A stretch of DNA of 64,000 nucleotides from Candidatus Latescibacterota bacterium (GTDB lineage: Bacteria > Latescibacterota > UBA2968 > UBA8231): contig JAJEFJ010000039.1 in assembly GCA_022820485.1 (NCBI GenBank), forward strand, positions 62,001 through 126,000, written 5' to 3'. Shown one piece after another: positions 9,001 to 17,951 of this stretch. Made by a program: the position numbers and the translations under genes. A model generated the notes under the pieces. That model was not told the DNA's origin and ran no database searches. It worked only from the letters and a program-made list of their open reading frames with translations. Each line of letters opens with the position of its first letter. Position 1 is the stretch's first letter.

Positions 9001-9018
9001 AGCAATCTCCTTTCGCGC

Positions 9019-10095
9019 TCAGCGACGCAGACGACCGTTTTCAAGCAAACAGTCGAACACTTCTTGCGCCACAGTGCTGGCTACTTCTTGGTAAAAATCA
9101 TCGAGAATCGGTGCTTTGTCCATCTCAAAGGCCGCATTAACGACGAGCCACTTATTCAACACCTCTTTGTCCTCAAGCATGTCCTTCATTACCAACAGCA
9201 TAGCAGTGCCTAGCTTGAATTGTTGCTGGTCAGGAGCCTTGCCGACTGAGTAAGAGTCTGCCACGTAATCCAAGGTATAGCGGGCGTCCTCGATAGATGC
9301 GGGATCCGTGGTCCAATGGACGCGGCGGAACTGTTTGAGTTCGTCCAGCAGGGACGCTCGAATGGACTCATGCTGTGCAAGGAGCTTTTTCTTTTGTATA
9401 TCCTCCTGACTCGAAGCGGTCTTGAATATCTTAGAAAAGGTTCTATCGTCTATAAAAATTTGACTGCGAACCATCATGCTACGGGTGCGGCCTGGCTTGA
9501 TAACTGTACTGGCCTGTAAGGCATTACTGTTACGCGTCCTCACCAACACCTTAAAGGTTCCTGTCGGGACGTTTACTGTGCTCTCCGCCTCAACCAGCTC
9601 TTCCGCCACCGGCGACCCGACGCATGGAACCAGCAGCGCCGCGGTATAATCCAACGCTTGAAACTTGAGCAATTTACTTTTGCTCGCCGCTTTGGCAATC
9701 AGCGGCTCCAGCCCAACATTCTCTTCTTTCTTCAATAGGTCTCCAGCCATATCCACCACCCGCACCAAATACGCCTTGGCCTCGCGCTCAGAAAAATGTT
9801 CCCCGTGTAGCGCAAAAAGCTGTTCGCCGAGGGCCGTGGATTTCTTGCAATGCGTCTTTAAATCCCGCAACAGCGAAACCAAAGAATCCCTACTCACAGC
9901 AGCCGACAATCCTGACGCGGCACTGACGTCCGCGACGAACTCATCCAACGTTCCCTTGTCGTCCCGCTCCATGCGGTCGCGCAACTGTTCCAAAGCCACG
10001 AGCACAAAATCCGCCTCTTGTGCAAAAGCGGCCAAATTACTCGTTGCCAGACAAAAAAAGACGCAAACAGCAATGCGGCACCATGTATTATTCAC
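9019..10095 (-). CDS. Secreted helical protein of unknown function, family A copy 2 (frameshifted C-terminus)
   Basis: A 358-residue copy of family A, with the same GTG start and AAGGAGG leader as copy 1 and a signal peptide ending NLAAFAQ. The N-terminal 180 residues almost match copies 1 and 3. The middle differs (PGRTRSMMVRSQIFIDD). Compared with copy 3, a one-base deletion just before the usual stop (14 against 15 bases between shared GAAGTGT and GAAAACG) changes the frame. The last residues are therefore CLLENGRLRR instead of SPLFD. The frame into which it reads is intergenic in copy 3. It is followed after 18 bases by family B copy 1. Confidence 0.75.
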   Translation of the reverse strand: MNNTWCRIAVCVFFCLATSNLAAFAQEADFVLVALEQLRDRMERDDKGTLDEFVADVSAASGLSAAVSRDSLVSLLRDLKTHCKKSTALGEQLFALHGEHFSEREAKAYLVRVVDMAGDLLKKEENVGLEPLIAKAASKSKLLKFQALDYTAALLVPCVGSPVAEELVEAESTVNVPTGTFKVLVRTRNSNALQASTVIKPGRTRSMMVRSQIFIDDRTFSKIFKTASSQEDIQKKKLLAQHESIRASLLDELKQFRRVHWTTDPASIEDARYTLDYVADSYSVGKAPDQQQFKLGTAMLLVMKDMLEDKEVLNKWLVVNAAFEMDKAPILDDFYQEVASTVAQEVFDCLLENGRLRR

Positions 10096-10173
10096 GCATC
10101 TACCTCCTTGCTAAGTACTGACGTTACGCAGTCGTTATCCCCGGCCTCGGCGGTTTCCTCCCGCTTCGTCTGG

Positions 10174-10302
10174 GGTCATTCCCGCGCAAGCGGGAATCCA
10201 GCCTTGGACCCGATTATGTAACCTCGTCGTTCCCTTCGACAGGCTCAGGGAACGCCCGCGCCCTGAGCTGGACAACCCGCGCCCTGAGCTTGTCGAAGGG
10301 CG
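10174..10302. repeat. Cluster of small palindromic repeats
   Basis: Three different short inverted repeats sit in the 228-base gap between family B copy 2 and family A copy 2. The first, at 10174-10201, has TTCCCGC and GCGGGAA arms around GCAA. The second, at 10228-10254, has CGTTCCCT and AGGGAACG ends. The third, at 10280-10302, has CGCCCT and AGGGCG ends. They resemble widely dispersed REP/MITE-like elements in many bacterial genomes. A partial copy (CGCGCCCTGAGCTGG) lies between the last two. No gene is present in the gap. Confidence 0.7.
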
Positions 10303-10323
10303 TCTGGCAGGGCGGAGATATCC

Positions 10324-11574
10324 CTATCGAACGGGTTCTGCTGTTGACGGCTCCTCGCCATTATACGCCCATTGCAAATATACAGAGATGGCATCCCTCC
10401 CCTGTGCCCGCTTCCAGCGATGGGGTGTCAACACGCCTTGCACTTCTTGGTAGCGATCGTAAACCGTGATCCAAGTCGGCGGATGGACCTTGGGATTGGC
10501 TTGCCTGAACCATTGCTCTTCTTGAGGCGTCAGCTTTTCTCTGGTCATGGCCAAGAGCGCCGTGCGACAGTCAAACAGCGCCTCGAAATAGTGCCCAAAC
10601 TTCCGGTCATCTACCAGCACGACCTCATGGCAAGTCCCGTCCCGACTGCGCTCTTGGCCGAGGTAATCCAAGGCCACGCCCTCGCCCATAAAGCGGTCGA
10701 TGAAATGCCAGCGCACCTCTTCGCCCCGGAGGCGCATGGCGGCCAGATCAGAGGGCAGGTTGCCGCTAAGCCGCATCCAGCGATGGCCAAACAAACTCTC
10801 GAATATTCTCGGCTGTAGCTTGGGATCTTTGCCTACATAAGACGGGTTGGGGATCGCCGGGTCGAACGAAACCTCTACCTTGTATTTTTCTTTGGTAGAT
10901 ACCGCGTGATTCCCCCATCCTTCGTAGTGCCAAGTCGCCACCGGATACAGATAAGGGTTCACTGAAATCACCGATAGAGGAACGCCTCCTTGCCAAGAAG
11001 GCATTCTTAACTCTTTTAAGTTGACCTCTATCCACACCATCGCGCTCATTTCTTTTATTGCGAGTAGGCGCTTCCTACCGCCCATAGCTTCAATCGCCCG
11101 CTCTATCACCTCCAAGGCCCGGTCGCGGCCTGGGCCCATCCTGGCGAGGGGAAAGCGCGCGTAGCCCTCGCGAAAGTTTTCCTTCTCGGCCATATATGCC
11201 AACAGCAAAGAGTCGATATTCCCATAGTCAGACCACTCTATCTGCATCCTCTTTTCCAAGTGCGCCATGTCGGAGCGGGCCTCGGGCGGCAGTTGCTCTG
11301 CAATCTCGCCAAGCGGAACGGATTCGGCGAGTTCCTGAGCAAGCTGCAATGGCGCAGCCTTGACGACCAACCGCTGCATTTGCCGCTCGTGCAAAGCGGG
11401 TTTCGTAGGATCAAAGGCCCTCATTTCTAGTACACGCGGCGGCAGACGAAAAACCACCTGAAGGGCTGGTTGCGGATCGGGTGTGGAAGGAGTCAACAAG
11501 ACCACAGCCAAATGCAGAAGGGCCGAGAGAAACAGGCAGACGGCCAGTCTCTTTTTGGTCGAGGACCGGTGCAT
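10324..11574 (-). CDS. Family B copy 2: TonB-like membrane anchor plus LolA-like periplasmic domain
   Basis: A paralog of 7717-9000, with the same layout: a single N-terminal transmembrane helix with SALLH (SxxxH, as in TonB), the strongly conserved linker (PTKPALHERQMQRLVVKAAP), and the LolA-like domain beginning VIERAIEAMGGRKRLLAI. I choose ATG 11574 because it aligns with the start of copy 1 and has AAAGAG before it; a GTG at 11592 in the same frame is an alternative. It follows family A copy 3 by 40 bases. The C-terminus is STAEPVR. There is no dehydratase remnant after it, unlike copy 1. Confidence 0.65.
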   Translation of the reverse strand: MHRSSTKKRLAVCLFLSALLHLAVVLLTPSTPDPQPALQVVFRLPPRVLEMRAFDPTKPALHERQMQRLVVKAAPLQLAQELAESVPLGEIAEQLPPEARSDMAHLEKRMQIEWSDYGNIDSLLLAYMAEKENFREGYARFPLARMGPGRDRALEVIERAIEAMGGRKRLLAIKEMSAMVWIEVNLKELRMPSWQGGVPLSVISVNPYLYPVATWHYEGWGNHAVSTKEKYKVEVSFDPAIPNPSYVGKDPKLQPRIFESLFGHRWMRLSGNLPSDLAAMRLRGEEVRWHFIDRFMGEGVALDYLGQERSRDGTCHEVVLVDDRKFGHYFEALFDCRTALLAMTREKLTPQEEQWFRQANPKVHPPTWITVYDRYQEVQGVLTPHRWKRAQGRDAISVYLQWAYNGEEPSTAEPVR

Positions 11575-11614
11575 ATCAATCTCTTTTCGCACTCAACGAC
11601 GGATATGAGCGTTT

Positions 11615-12685
11615 TCAGTCAAACAACGGCGACACTTCTTGCACCACAGTACGAGCCGCTTCTTGGTAAAAGTCATCGAGAATGGAATCATCGTCCGACT
11701 TGAGCTGCGCCATGAAATGCTTCCCAATGATGAGTTCCTGCTCCAGCGCCGCTTCGTCCTTGAACACATCCTGTACCACCAAATGCACGCGGCTTTGTAG
11801 CGTATGTCGTTCGACATCATAACGTCCGCCAACCCAGTACGAATTTACAATGTAATCCAAGGTATAGCGGATGTCCTTGGCCGCAGGATCCGTGGTGACG
11901 CGGACGCGGCTGAACCGTTTGAGCTCGTCCAAAAGAGCCGGTCGAACCGACTCATGCAGGGCCAGCAGCTTTCTCTTAGCCTGCATTCTTTTTTGCGGGA
12001 AGACCTTAAAAATCTTAAAAAAGATGGCGGCATCCTCTACAGAGGTTTCATCATCTATATCCCCTAGGTCTCCGTATGCATCAACTAGTCTATCAACCCA
12101 GTCAGACAAGCCCTCACTATTGCGAGTCCTCACCAACACCTTAAAGGGTCCAGTTGGGACGTTTACCGCGCTCTCCTCTTCGGCCAGCTCTTCCACCACC
12201 GGCGACCCGACGAATGGAACCAGCAGCGCCGCGGTATAATCCAACGCTTGAAACTTGAGCAATTTACTTTTGATTGCCGCCCTCGCAATCAGCGGTTCCA
12301 GCCCAACATTCTCTTCTGTCTTCAACAGGTCGCCGGCCATATCCACGACCCGCACCAAATACGCCTTGGCCTCGCGCTCAGAAAAATGCTCCCCATGCAG
12401 CGCAAAGAGCTGTTCGCCGAGGGCCGTAGATTTCTTGCAATGCGTCTTTAGATTCCTCAATAGTGAGACCAAGGAATCCCGGCTCGCAGTAGCGGACAAT
12501 CCAGACGCGGTACTAACATCCGCGACGAACTCGTCCAACGTTCCCTTGTCGTCCCGCTCCATGTGGTCGCGCAACTGCTCCAAAGCCACGAGTACAAAAT
12601 CCGCCTCTTGTACAGAAGCGGCGAAAGCACTTGATGACATACAGAGAGAGACGCAAACAGCAATGCGATACCATGTGTTATTCAC
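11615..12685 (-). CDS. Secreted helical protein of unknown function, family A copy 3
   Basis: A 356-residue protein and the first gene of the A-B-A-B-A array in transcription order. GTG start after GAGGGAACATACGC; signal peptide ending AFAASVQ. The conserved N-terminal half is as in the other copies. The C-terminal half shares stretches with copy 1 (RVRVTTDPAAKDIRYTLDY) but contains its own segment (AYGDLGDIDDETSVEDAA). It ends EVSPLFD, probably the ancestral end. It starts 15 bases after the OPT-like permease stop, so the array may be transcribed from the surface operon. I recognise no domain. Confidence 0.75.
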   Translation of the reverse strand: MNNTWYRIAVCVSLCMSSSAFAASVQEADFVLVALEQLRDHMERDDKGTLDEFVADVSTASGLSATASRDSLVSLLRNLKTHCKKSTALGEQLFALHGEHFSEREAKAYLVRVVDMAGDLLKTEENVGLEPLIARAAIKSKLLKFQALDYTAALLVPFVGSPVVEELAEEESAVNVPTGPFKVLVRTRNSEGLSDWVDRLVDAYGDLGDIDDETSVEDAAIFFKIFKVFPQKRMQAKRKLLALHESVRPALLDELKRFSRVRVTTDPAAKDIRYTLDYIVNSYWVGGRYDVERHTLQSRVHLVVQDVFKDEAALEQELIIGKHFMAQLKSDDDSILDDFYQEAARTVVQEVSPLFD

Positions 12686-12700
12686 GCGTATGTTCCCTCA

Positions 12701-14686
12701 TCAAATCTGCGTCAGAAAACTGCCCATGTGATCGGTGATGTAATCGGCCACCAGCCACGCGCCGGCCGCAACCACTTCCCCGAGAATCAGCCCCAGAAAG
12801 AACGGACGCAGGTTTCGGTATAGCCGCGGCCCTCCATACTTGAGGATCACCAGCTTGAGCAGCCAAGCGATGAGCGCACTGGCAAAAATATGGCCGGTCT
12901 TCCAGTTTGCGCTGATGGCGTAGCCCAGCGGGTTGAGGGGCCACCACAGCACATGGTGCCGCACCCACATCAGCAAGCCCATCACCCCGCCGCCGACCCC
13001 CATGAAAAACCACGAGTCGAGTCTTGGGCCGGTCAATTCTGCCGCAATGCGCGGGGCCATGTCCTTGGGGCCGTACGTAGCGGCTCCCCAGCCAAAAAAC
13101 AAGCCGTTGAGGTTGATACCGCCGTATTTGTACGCCAACGCCATGGTAACGTACGAAGAGCCGACCAAGCTGACCACAATGGCGATGATCACCGCCCAAA
13201 ACAGCCGCCGCTTCCCACCTTTAATCACCTCGCTCATCTTCAGGCCATTGGCGACCGACGACATGACAAACGAGCGGATCTCCGAATGCCAGCCATACGA
13301 AAACCCCAAGGCCACCAAACCAGACGCCCCTATACTGGAAGCCCCAGCACCGGAAATCACAAAGGTCGAGGTCATAATGGGGGGGCGCATAGCCGGAATG
13401 CCTCCTTCGGCCACCACCCGCGTCAGGCCCAAAAACAGCACCATGGCCCCAAAGATGAACATCGCCACGCCCAACGGCGGCAGCCCAGCCATCCACAGCC
13501 CCAACCCCACCAAGCCAAGCGACGCCAGCAAGCCGAAAGTGGCCTGCCGATACGACATAATTTCGTCGGCATCTTCTACACTTGGATCGTCGTGCCACGC
13601 TTTCCGCCACACGGACTGCAAGTGCCCACGCGACACCCACAATCCGATCAGCACGAAGACGATCATCGCCCCCATGCCCTGATGGGCTAGGTACGGCTCC
13701 CGCGAGTACAGATCCATCCGCTCGGTGCTTTGCAGGCCGAGGACATTGAAGACGCCTCGTTGCATTGTGGTCAGGATGTAGAATACCCAAATAGACGCGG
13801 AGATATCCAAGTTGACAAAGTAAAAAAAGCCGATCCACGGCGGGCTGAACCACAAGTCTAAGCGCACGGTATCGCGGAACAAAGGGAGCGACGCCGTCCG
13901 CGCAATCCCGGGTACTTCCGGGAAATAGGCGTGCAGTCCATTGACGCTGAGCAAGACAAAAGCGAATGCAAACCCCAACCACATCGCCTTATTGGTAAAA
14001 AACACCCGCCCAATAGCCCGCCCTTGCTCGCGCTGAATCATCTCCATCGGCACCTGCACCAATGGATATGCCAGCTTCTCCCGATCTACCCATTGCTTGC
14101 GCAGGATGACCATCGTGCAAATCATCGCTGCGCTGAGCGCCAAGAAGAAGCCGTACCAATAGGTCAGCGGCAGCACCCACGCTGCCCAGGGAATGGTAGC
14201 CCCCTCGGGCAGCCCCTCAAAGAAGTAGCGCACTACGTTTTCGCCGCGCGGGATCATCCACGTGGGGATGTACTGGTTGTATAGAAAGTCCCAGTTATTC
14301 TCCGGCGTCGCGTAGTACGTGGAGCCGACCAGACAGGGAATGATAAATTGGGTAAACCCCATCCCGGGAATGCAGCAGGCGACTACCAACATGATGTAGA
14401 TGGTAATCAGTTCGGACCGGGTCAGGGCCAAGGAACGGCGCAGGCAGTACACGAGGCCGCTGGCGGGTACTAGAAAAAAGAAAAAGAATAGAGCGGCTGG
14501 CGTACTAAAATTTAAAGTCAGGTACGAGCCGCGAATGATGGTCGTCGCGTACGCGTCTAAACCATTGAGCAGCAAGGCGAGCACTGCGCCGAGCAGGATG
14601 CCCCGCGCGGGGATGCCGGCGGTATCCTGCTGCCCTTCCTCCTCGTTCACCCATTCGAGGTATGCTGGAGGAATCTGTTTTTTCAA
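12701..14686 (-). CDS. OPT-like polytopic membrane protein (DUF6784/DUF6785 type), paralog 1
   Basis: A 661-residue integral inner-membrane protein with about 14-16 hydrophobic segments and conserved blocks shared with 38484-40424. These include RGSYLTLNF near the N-terminus, STYYATPENNWDFL, ILRKQWVDREKLAYPLVQVP around residues 190-210, LTRVVAEGGIP and the NPLGYAIS region near the C-terminus. I recall such proteins as DUF6785/DUF6784 entries related to oligopeptide transporters in Planctomycetes- and Poribacteria-like genomes; a transporter role is inferred. The start is TTG at 14686 behind GAGGTAAACGGAA, and the paralog also starts with TTG. It follows the FlgD-Ig gene 14714-17233 by 27 bases, in the same operon. 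Confidence 0.8.
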   Translation of the reverse strand: MKKQIPPAYLEWVNEEEGQQDTAGIPARGILLGAVLALLLNGLDAYATTIIRGSYLTLNFSTPAALFFFFFLVPASGLVYCLRRSLALTRSELITIYIMLVVACCIPGMGFTQFIIPCLVGSTYYATPENNWDFLYNQYIPTWMIPRGENVVRYFFEGLPEGATIPWAAWVLPLTYWYGFFLALSAAMICTMVILRKQWVDREKLAYPLVQVPMEMIQREQGRAIGRVFFTNKAMWLGFAFAFVLLSVNGLHAYFPEVPGIARTASLPLFRDTVRLDLWFSPPWIGFFYFVNLDISASIWVFYILTTMQRGVFNVLGLQSTERMDLYSREPYLAHQGMGAMIVFVLIGLWVSRGHLQSVWRKAWHDDPSVEDADEIMSYRQATFGLLASLGLVGLGLWMAGLPPLGVAMFIFGAMVLFLGLTRVVAEGGIPAMRPPIMTSTFVISGAGASSIGASGLVALGFSYGWHSEIRSFVMSSVANGLKMSEVIKGGKRRLFWAVIIAIVVSLVGSSYVTMALAYKYGGINLNGLFFGWGAATYGPKDMAPRIAAELTGPRLDSWFFMGVGGGVMGLLMWVRHHVLWWPLNPLGYAISANWKTGHIFASALIAWLLKLVILKYGGPRLYRNLRPFFLGLILGEVVAAGAWLVADYITDHMGSFLTQI

Positions 14687-14713
14687 TTCCGTTTACCTCG
14701 GCCATGGTTCAAA

Positions 14714-17233
14714 TCAGTACACGCTAGCGACGAGTTTGGTAATCGTCGTTTGCTCGCCTTCGGCATCGACCTCCATGCCGACTCGACACAGGTACAGGCC
14801 CGGCGGCGTTAGACGGCCCTGATCGTCCCGCCCGTCCCAAGTCAAACGCTGCACTCCAGCGACGTGTGTCACCACCGGGGCCATCTGCCGCACGCGCTGG
14901 CCGTCTAAGCCATACACCTCTAGTACCAACGCTTTGGCACCTTGTATTGCGAACACCGGAAACACCAATTCCACTACGTCGTTGATCCCGTCCCCATTGG
15001 GCGTAAACGGATTGGACGACGCGATCACCTCGCCCAACAGCCCGCCGCTAAACGGGGTCAACACCTGCAAACTGCGACCGGCATCAGCATCTACCCGCTG
15101 CCACACCCGCTCGTCGCCTTCGCCCAACCCGACTTGGACTGTAAAAGCATTGCTCGCAAGGTAGAGCACACCCGAAAATTGCAGTGCCACAAACCCCTCT
15201 CCCTCCGCCACGGGTGCGGGTAGCTGCACCCACAGCGAATCGGTCCCGGTCTTCAGCCGCGTCACTTCTTCCGGCCCGTAGCGCACGCGCTCCGCGCCCA
15301 CAACCACCTCCTCCAGATCAACCGCTGCCCCCGACGGCAACACCACTAGTACCTGGTCGAAGCCGCGATTGTCGGCTTGGAACTGCGGCTGCAAAGACAG
15401 CGTGAAGGTCGTGCGCTCCCCGCGCTGCTGCGTCTGTCGCGGCTGCACTTCGCCTATAACTTGGCTGGCCAAGGGCCAATCCAGCGCGATGTGCATCCGG
15501 CGCAACAACGCTCCTTGGCCGGGATCGTCCGAGCGCAGCGTGGCCTCTACTATGGCGTAGCGGCGTGGGCTTGGCGAAGCAATTGGCGCGCCCGTGGCCG
15601 TATAGTACGGACTCCAAGAACTCCAGTCGGCACCGGGAACCACCGAGATGGTCGAATCGCCGCGCTGAAAGCTGAGCAGCTTGCGATATTTGGCCTCGGT
15701 CACCTCTTTTCCGGCGTTGGTGAAGTAGTGGATTTCCTCGTCGAGCTGGTTGCCAGTGCGCGTGCGAAATTGCACTTGGGTGCCCGGAGGGGCGTCGGCT
15801 GCCCAGTGAATGGAAGACAGGATGCGCGGATCGCTGCCCAGTTCCATAGGTGCCGATTGCAGCGTCACCTGCGGCAAAAAACCGCGGCCGTAGAGCTGGA
15901 GCTCGCGGATGCCGGAGTTGGCCCAATTCGGGACGATGAGCACGCGGTAATCCATCTTGAAGTAGCGCGCCCTAGTGAGCGGAAAGGCATTGTCCTGATA
16001 AAAAATGTGGGGGAATAGTCCACTGAAGCGGCCCGGCTCTACTTCGGCGGTTTCTCGCGTGGTCAGCGCAACATAGGCCAAGCTGCCGTCTGGGTTGCGC
16101 TGGCCATTCGAGAGGTTGATGACGTAGTTGGGGAACGCGCCGGTAAAGCCGTGGGCGATGTTTTCGCGGTCAAAGCCGATGACCACTCGGCTGATCCAGA
16201 ACCAAGTCCCCAAATCGAAGAGGAGTTCGCGGTCGAACTCCACGTCGATGTGCTCGACGCCGCTGACGCCGACTTGCTCGGTCCACACGGTCTTATAGTC
16301 GCCGTCAATGGCCAAGCGTTCCGTCCCGGTGTTGCTCGTGCCCCCGATCAACCCGCCCCGGCTCAGCGAGCCCAAACTGATGTTGTCGCCCTCGGTCCAC
16401 ACCTCCACCTCGGCCAGCCGCGGCCGCTCCCGTCGATAGTACTTAATCGGGCCAGTGCGCGACTCGCTCAGTGCTGCGTGCTGGTCTTGGTCGATCTGCC
16501 GCAAAACGCCCGAGGACTCGCGCAAGAAGTAGATCACATCGCCGCGCTCTTCCTCTGGCAAGCTGTTCCAGCGGGTCTCGCTGACTTCGTGCCCTTGGCC
16601 GTGCGCGCTGGCTGTGGCCACGATCTGGACGAACTGGAACATGTCGCCGACAAAATCCGCGTCCGCTTCCTGCGAGGGCTTCAGATCAAACTCAAAGACG
16701 CGCTGGGTTTTGTTCAAACCTTCGCTGCGACCGGCCTGCGCAAAGCGGATCGCCTTGCTCTGGGAGAAAGCCGGGAGGCCGTTGGACGTGAGCACCTTGA
16801 ACTGCAAGAAAGGATCGCCCATGCCTTCCGGCGCGAATTTTACCACGATCTTGCACGCCCACACCAAGCGGCCCAAATCGACCTCGACCCACCAATCGCG
16901 GAGAGGCGCTTCTACATCCGGCTCCCAGAAGGTATCCTCTTGGCCGTCTATGAGATTCGCGGCCTCAGCCAAGTTAGTGCCCACCGCCCGGATTCCGCCC
17001 TGTACGCCTTCGGCGGACACAAAGTTCGGGGCGTCTAGCACGGCGTTGATTTGCTCGCGGATGCGGTGCGGCCGCACCCCTTCCGGGCCTAATTGCACCG
17101 TACCTGCGGCTATCTCCCATTCCGCCCAGTCGCCCTCGTCAACGGCGACCCGGTCCGCTTCGAGGCGGAATCCTTGGGGCCACGCCGACTCAGCGACCAG
17201 CAGGGCGCAAGCAACAAGCCACAACCGAGTCAC
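14714..17233 (-). CDS. Secreted FlgD-Ig/discoidin-like surface protein, paralog 2 of 7
   Basis: About 839 residues, the closest relative of 2829-5321 along its whole length. I choose GTG 17233 because it overlaps the hydrolase stop as GTGA, follows GGAGAAGG, and begins a clean signal peptide (VTRLWLVACALLVAESAWPQ). Discoidin-like segments are at about 80-180 (LIDGQEDTFWEPD, WWVEVDLGR) and 290-450. The central module has WSSWSPYY and SPSPRRY, then LASQVIGEVQP. The last 100 residues are FlgD-like Ig (FTPNGDGINDVV, LTWDGRDDQG, GLYLCRV), ending SVY. The 4-base overlap indicates translational coupling with the cysteine hydrolase. Probably a surface-exposed binding protein. Confidence 0.8.
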   Translation of the reverse strand: MTRLWLVACALLVAESAWPQGFRLEADRVAVDEGDWAEWEIAAGTVQLGPEGVRPHRIREQINAVLDAPNFVSAEGVQGGIRAVGTNLAEAANLIDGQEDTFWEPDVEAPLRDWWVEVDLGRLVWACKIVVKFAPEGMGDPFLQFKVLTSNGLPAFSQSKAIRFAQAGRSEGLNKTQRVFEFDLKPSQEADADFVGDMFQFVQIVATASAHGQGHEVSETRWNSLPEEERGDVIYFLRESSGVLRQIDQDQHAALSESRTGPIKYYRRERPRLAEVEVWTEGDNISLGSLSRGGLIGGTSNTGTERLAIDGDYKTVWTEQVGVSGVEHIDVEFDRELLFDLGTWFWISRVVIGFDRENIAHGFTGAFPNYVINLSNGQRNPDGSLAYVALTTRETAEVEPGRFSGLFPHIFYQDNAFPLTRARYFKMDYRVLIVPNWANSGIRELQLYGRGFLPQVTLQSAPMELGSDPRILSSIHWAADAPPGTQVQFRTRTGNQLDEEIHYFTNAGKEVTEAKYRKLLSFQRGDSTISVVPGADWSSWSPYYTATGAPIASPSPRRYAIVEATLRSDDPGQGALLRRMHIALDWPLASQVIGEVQPRQTQQRGERTTFTLSLQPQFQADNRGFDQVLVVLPSGAAVDLEEVVVGAERVRYGPEEVTRLKTGTDSLWVQLPAPVAEGEGFVALQFSGVLYLASNAFTVQVGLGEGDERVWQRVDADAGRSLQVLTPFSGGLLGEVIASSNPFTPNGDGINDVVELVFPVFAIQGAKALVLEVYGLDGQRVRQMAPVVTHVAGVQRLTWDGRDDQGRLTPPGLYLCRVGMEVDAEGEQTTITKLVASVY

Positions 17234-17937
17234 GCGACCTTCTCCTCCCCCACCTGCTGACACGCCGCGATAAATTCCTCGGCCGTGGTGGTATAGCCGA
17301 TCAGATGTTCAAAGTTGCGCAGCGTGATCCGGTTGATCCAACCGCCTTCCGGCAGGCTGTCGTCTATCGTGTCTGGCATCTCGATCGTACCGGGGGCATT
17401 TGAACAATCGCGCAACAGAATGACGCGATAATTCCGCCCTACGGCTTCGGCGCAGGTGTAGTGCAAGCAGGCCCGCCGACTGTAGCCAACGACGAACAGC
17501 GTCTTAATGCCATAGCTGCGCAAGTGCTGGTCTAAAAAGGTGTCGTGGAAGCCGCTCCAGATCCACTTGGGGAAATTGCGCTCGCCCTCGCGCGGGGCCA
17601 CGTATTCGAGGTACTCGGGTTTGTGTTCTTGCCGCGCCCAACTGGCAATGCCGTTGCCTCCGCCCTTGGTCTTGCCCCAGATCTCACCCACGATGTTGCC
17701 GGGGTCGGCCACCAGGCGCAGGTCGTTGTGGACGTAATTGACCAGCATCCCGCTGCTGCGGGCGGCTTGCAAAGCCGGCGCGATGAAGTTCTTGGTCGTT
17801 GGATTGGGCGAGCGCCCATCGACATCCACCAACAGAAAGGCGCACTCAGCGAACTCTAAGGTCAGGGTCTCGTACCCGTAGTCGTACCCGCCGGGATAAT
17901 CCTTGTAGTAGCGAATGGGGATTTGGATGTTGGCCAT
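17230..17937 (-). CDS. Isochorismatase-family cysteine hydrolase
   Basis: A 235-residue cytosolic enzyme of the isochorismatase/N-carbamoylsarcosine amidase fold. The catalytic triad is visible: D38 in FLLVDVDGR, K124 in NFPKWIWSGF, and C157 in GYSRRACLHYTCAEA. The usual SaF..T.L...L...GI..L..VG framework follows the lysine. Members hydrolyse amide or ester bonds of small molecules such as nicotinamide or carbamoyl compounds; the substrate here is unknown. I choose ATG 17937, which is preceded by AAGGAGG at 5 bases; the frame extends upstream without a better start. It lacks a signal peptide although both neighbours are secreted FlgD-Ig proteins, and its stop overlaps the next start. Confidence 0.85.
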   Translation of the reverse strand: MANIQIPIRYYKDYPGGYDYGYETLTLEFAECAFLLVDVDGRSPNPTTKNFIAPALQAARSSGMLVNYVHNDLRLVADPGNIVGEIWGKTKGGGNGIASWARQEHKPEYLEYVAPREGERNFPKWIWSGFHDTFLDQHLRSYGIKTLFVVGYSRRACLHYTCAEAVGRNYRVILLRDCSNAPGTIEMPDTIDDSLPEGGWINRITLRNFEHLIGYTTTAEEFIAACQQVGEEKVA

Positions 17938-17951
17938 AGGGGCCTCCTTTT

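Noticed and set aside
12890..13690. His/Gln/Pro-rich rightward frames of 266 and 249 residues
   Set aside because: Antisense of transmembrane codons of the OPT-like permease, which gives polar low-complexity translations.
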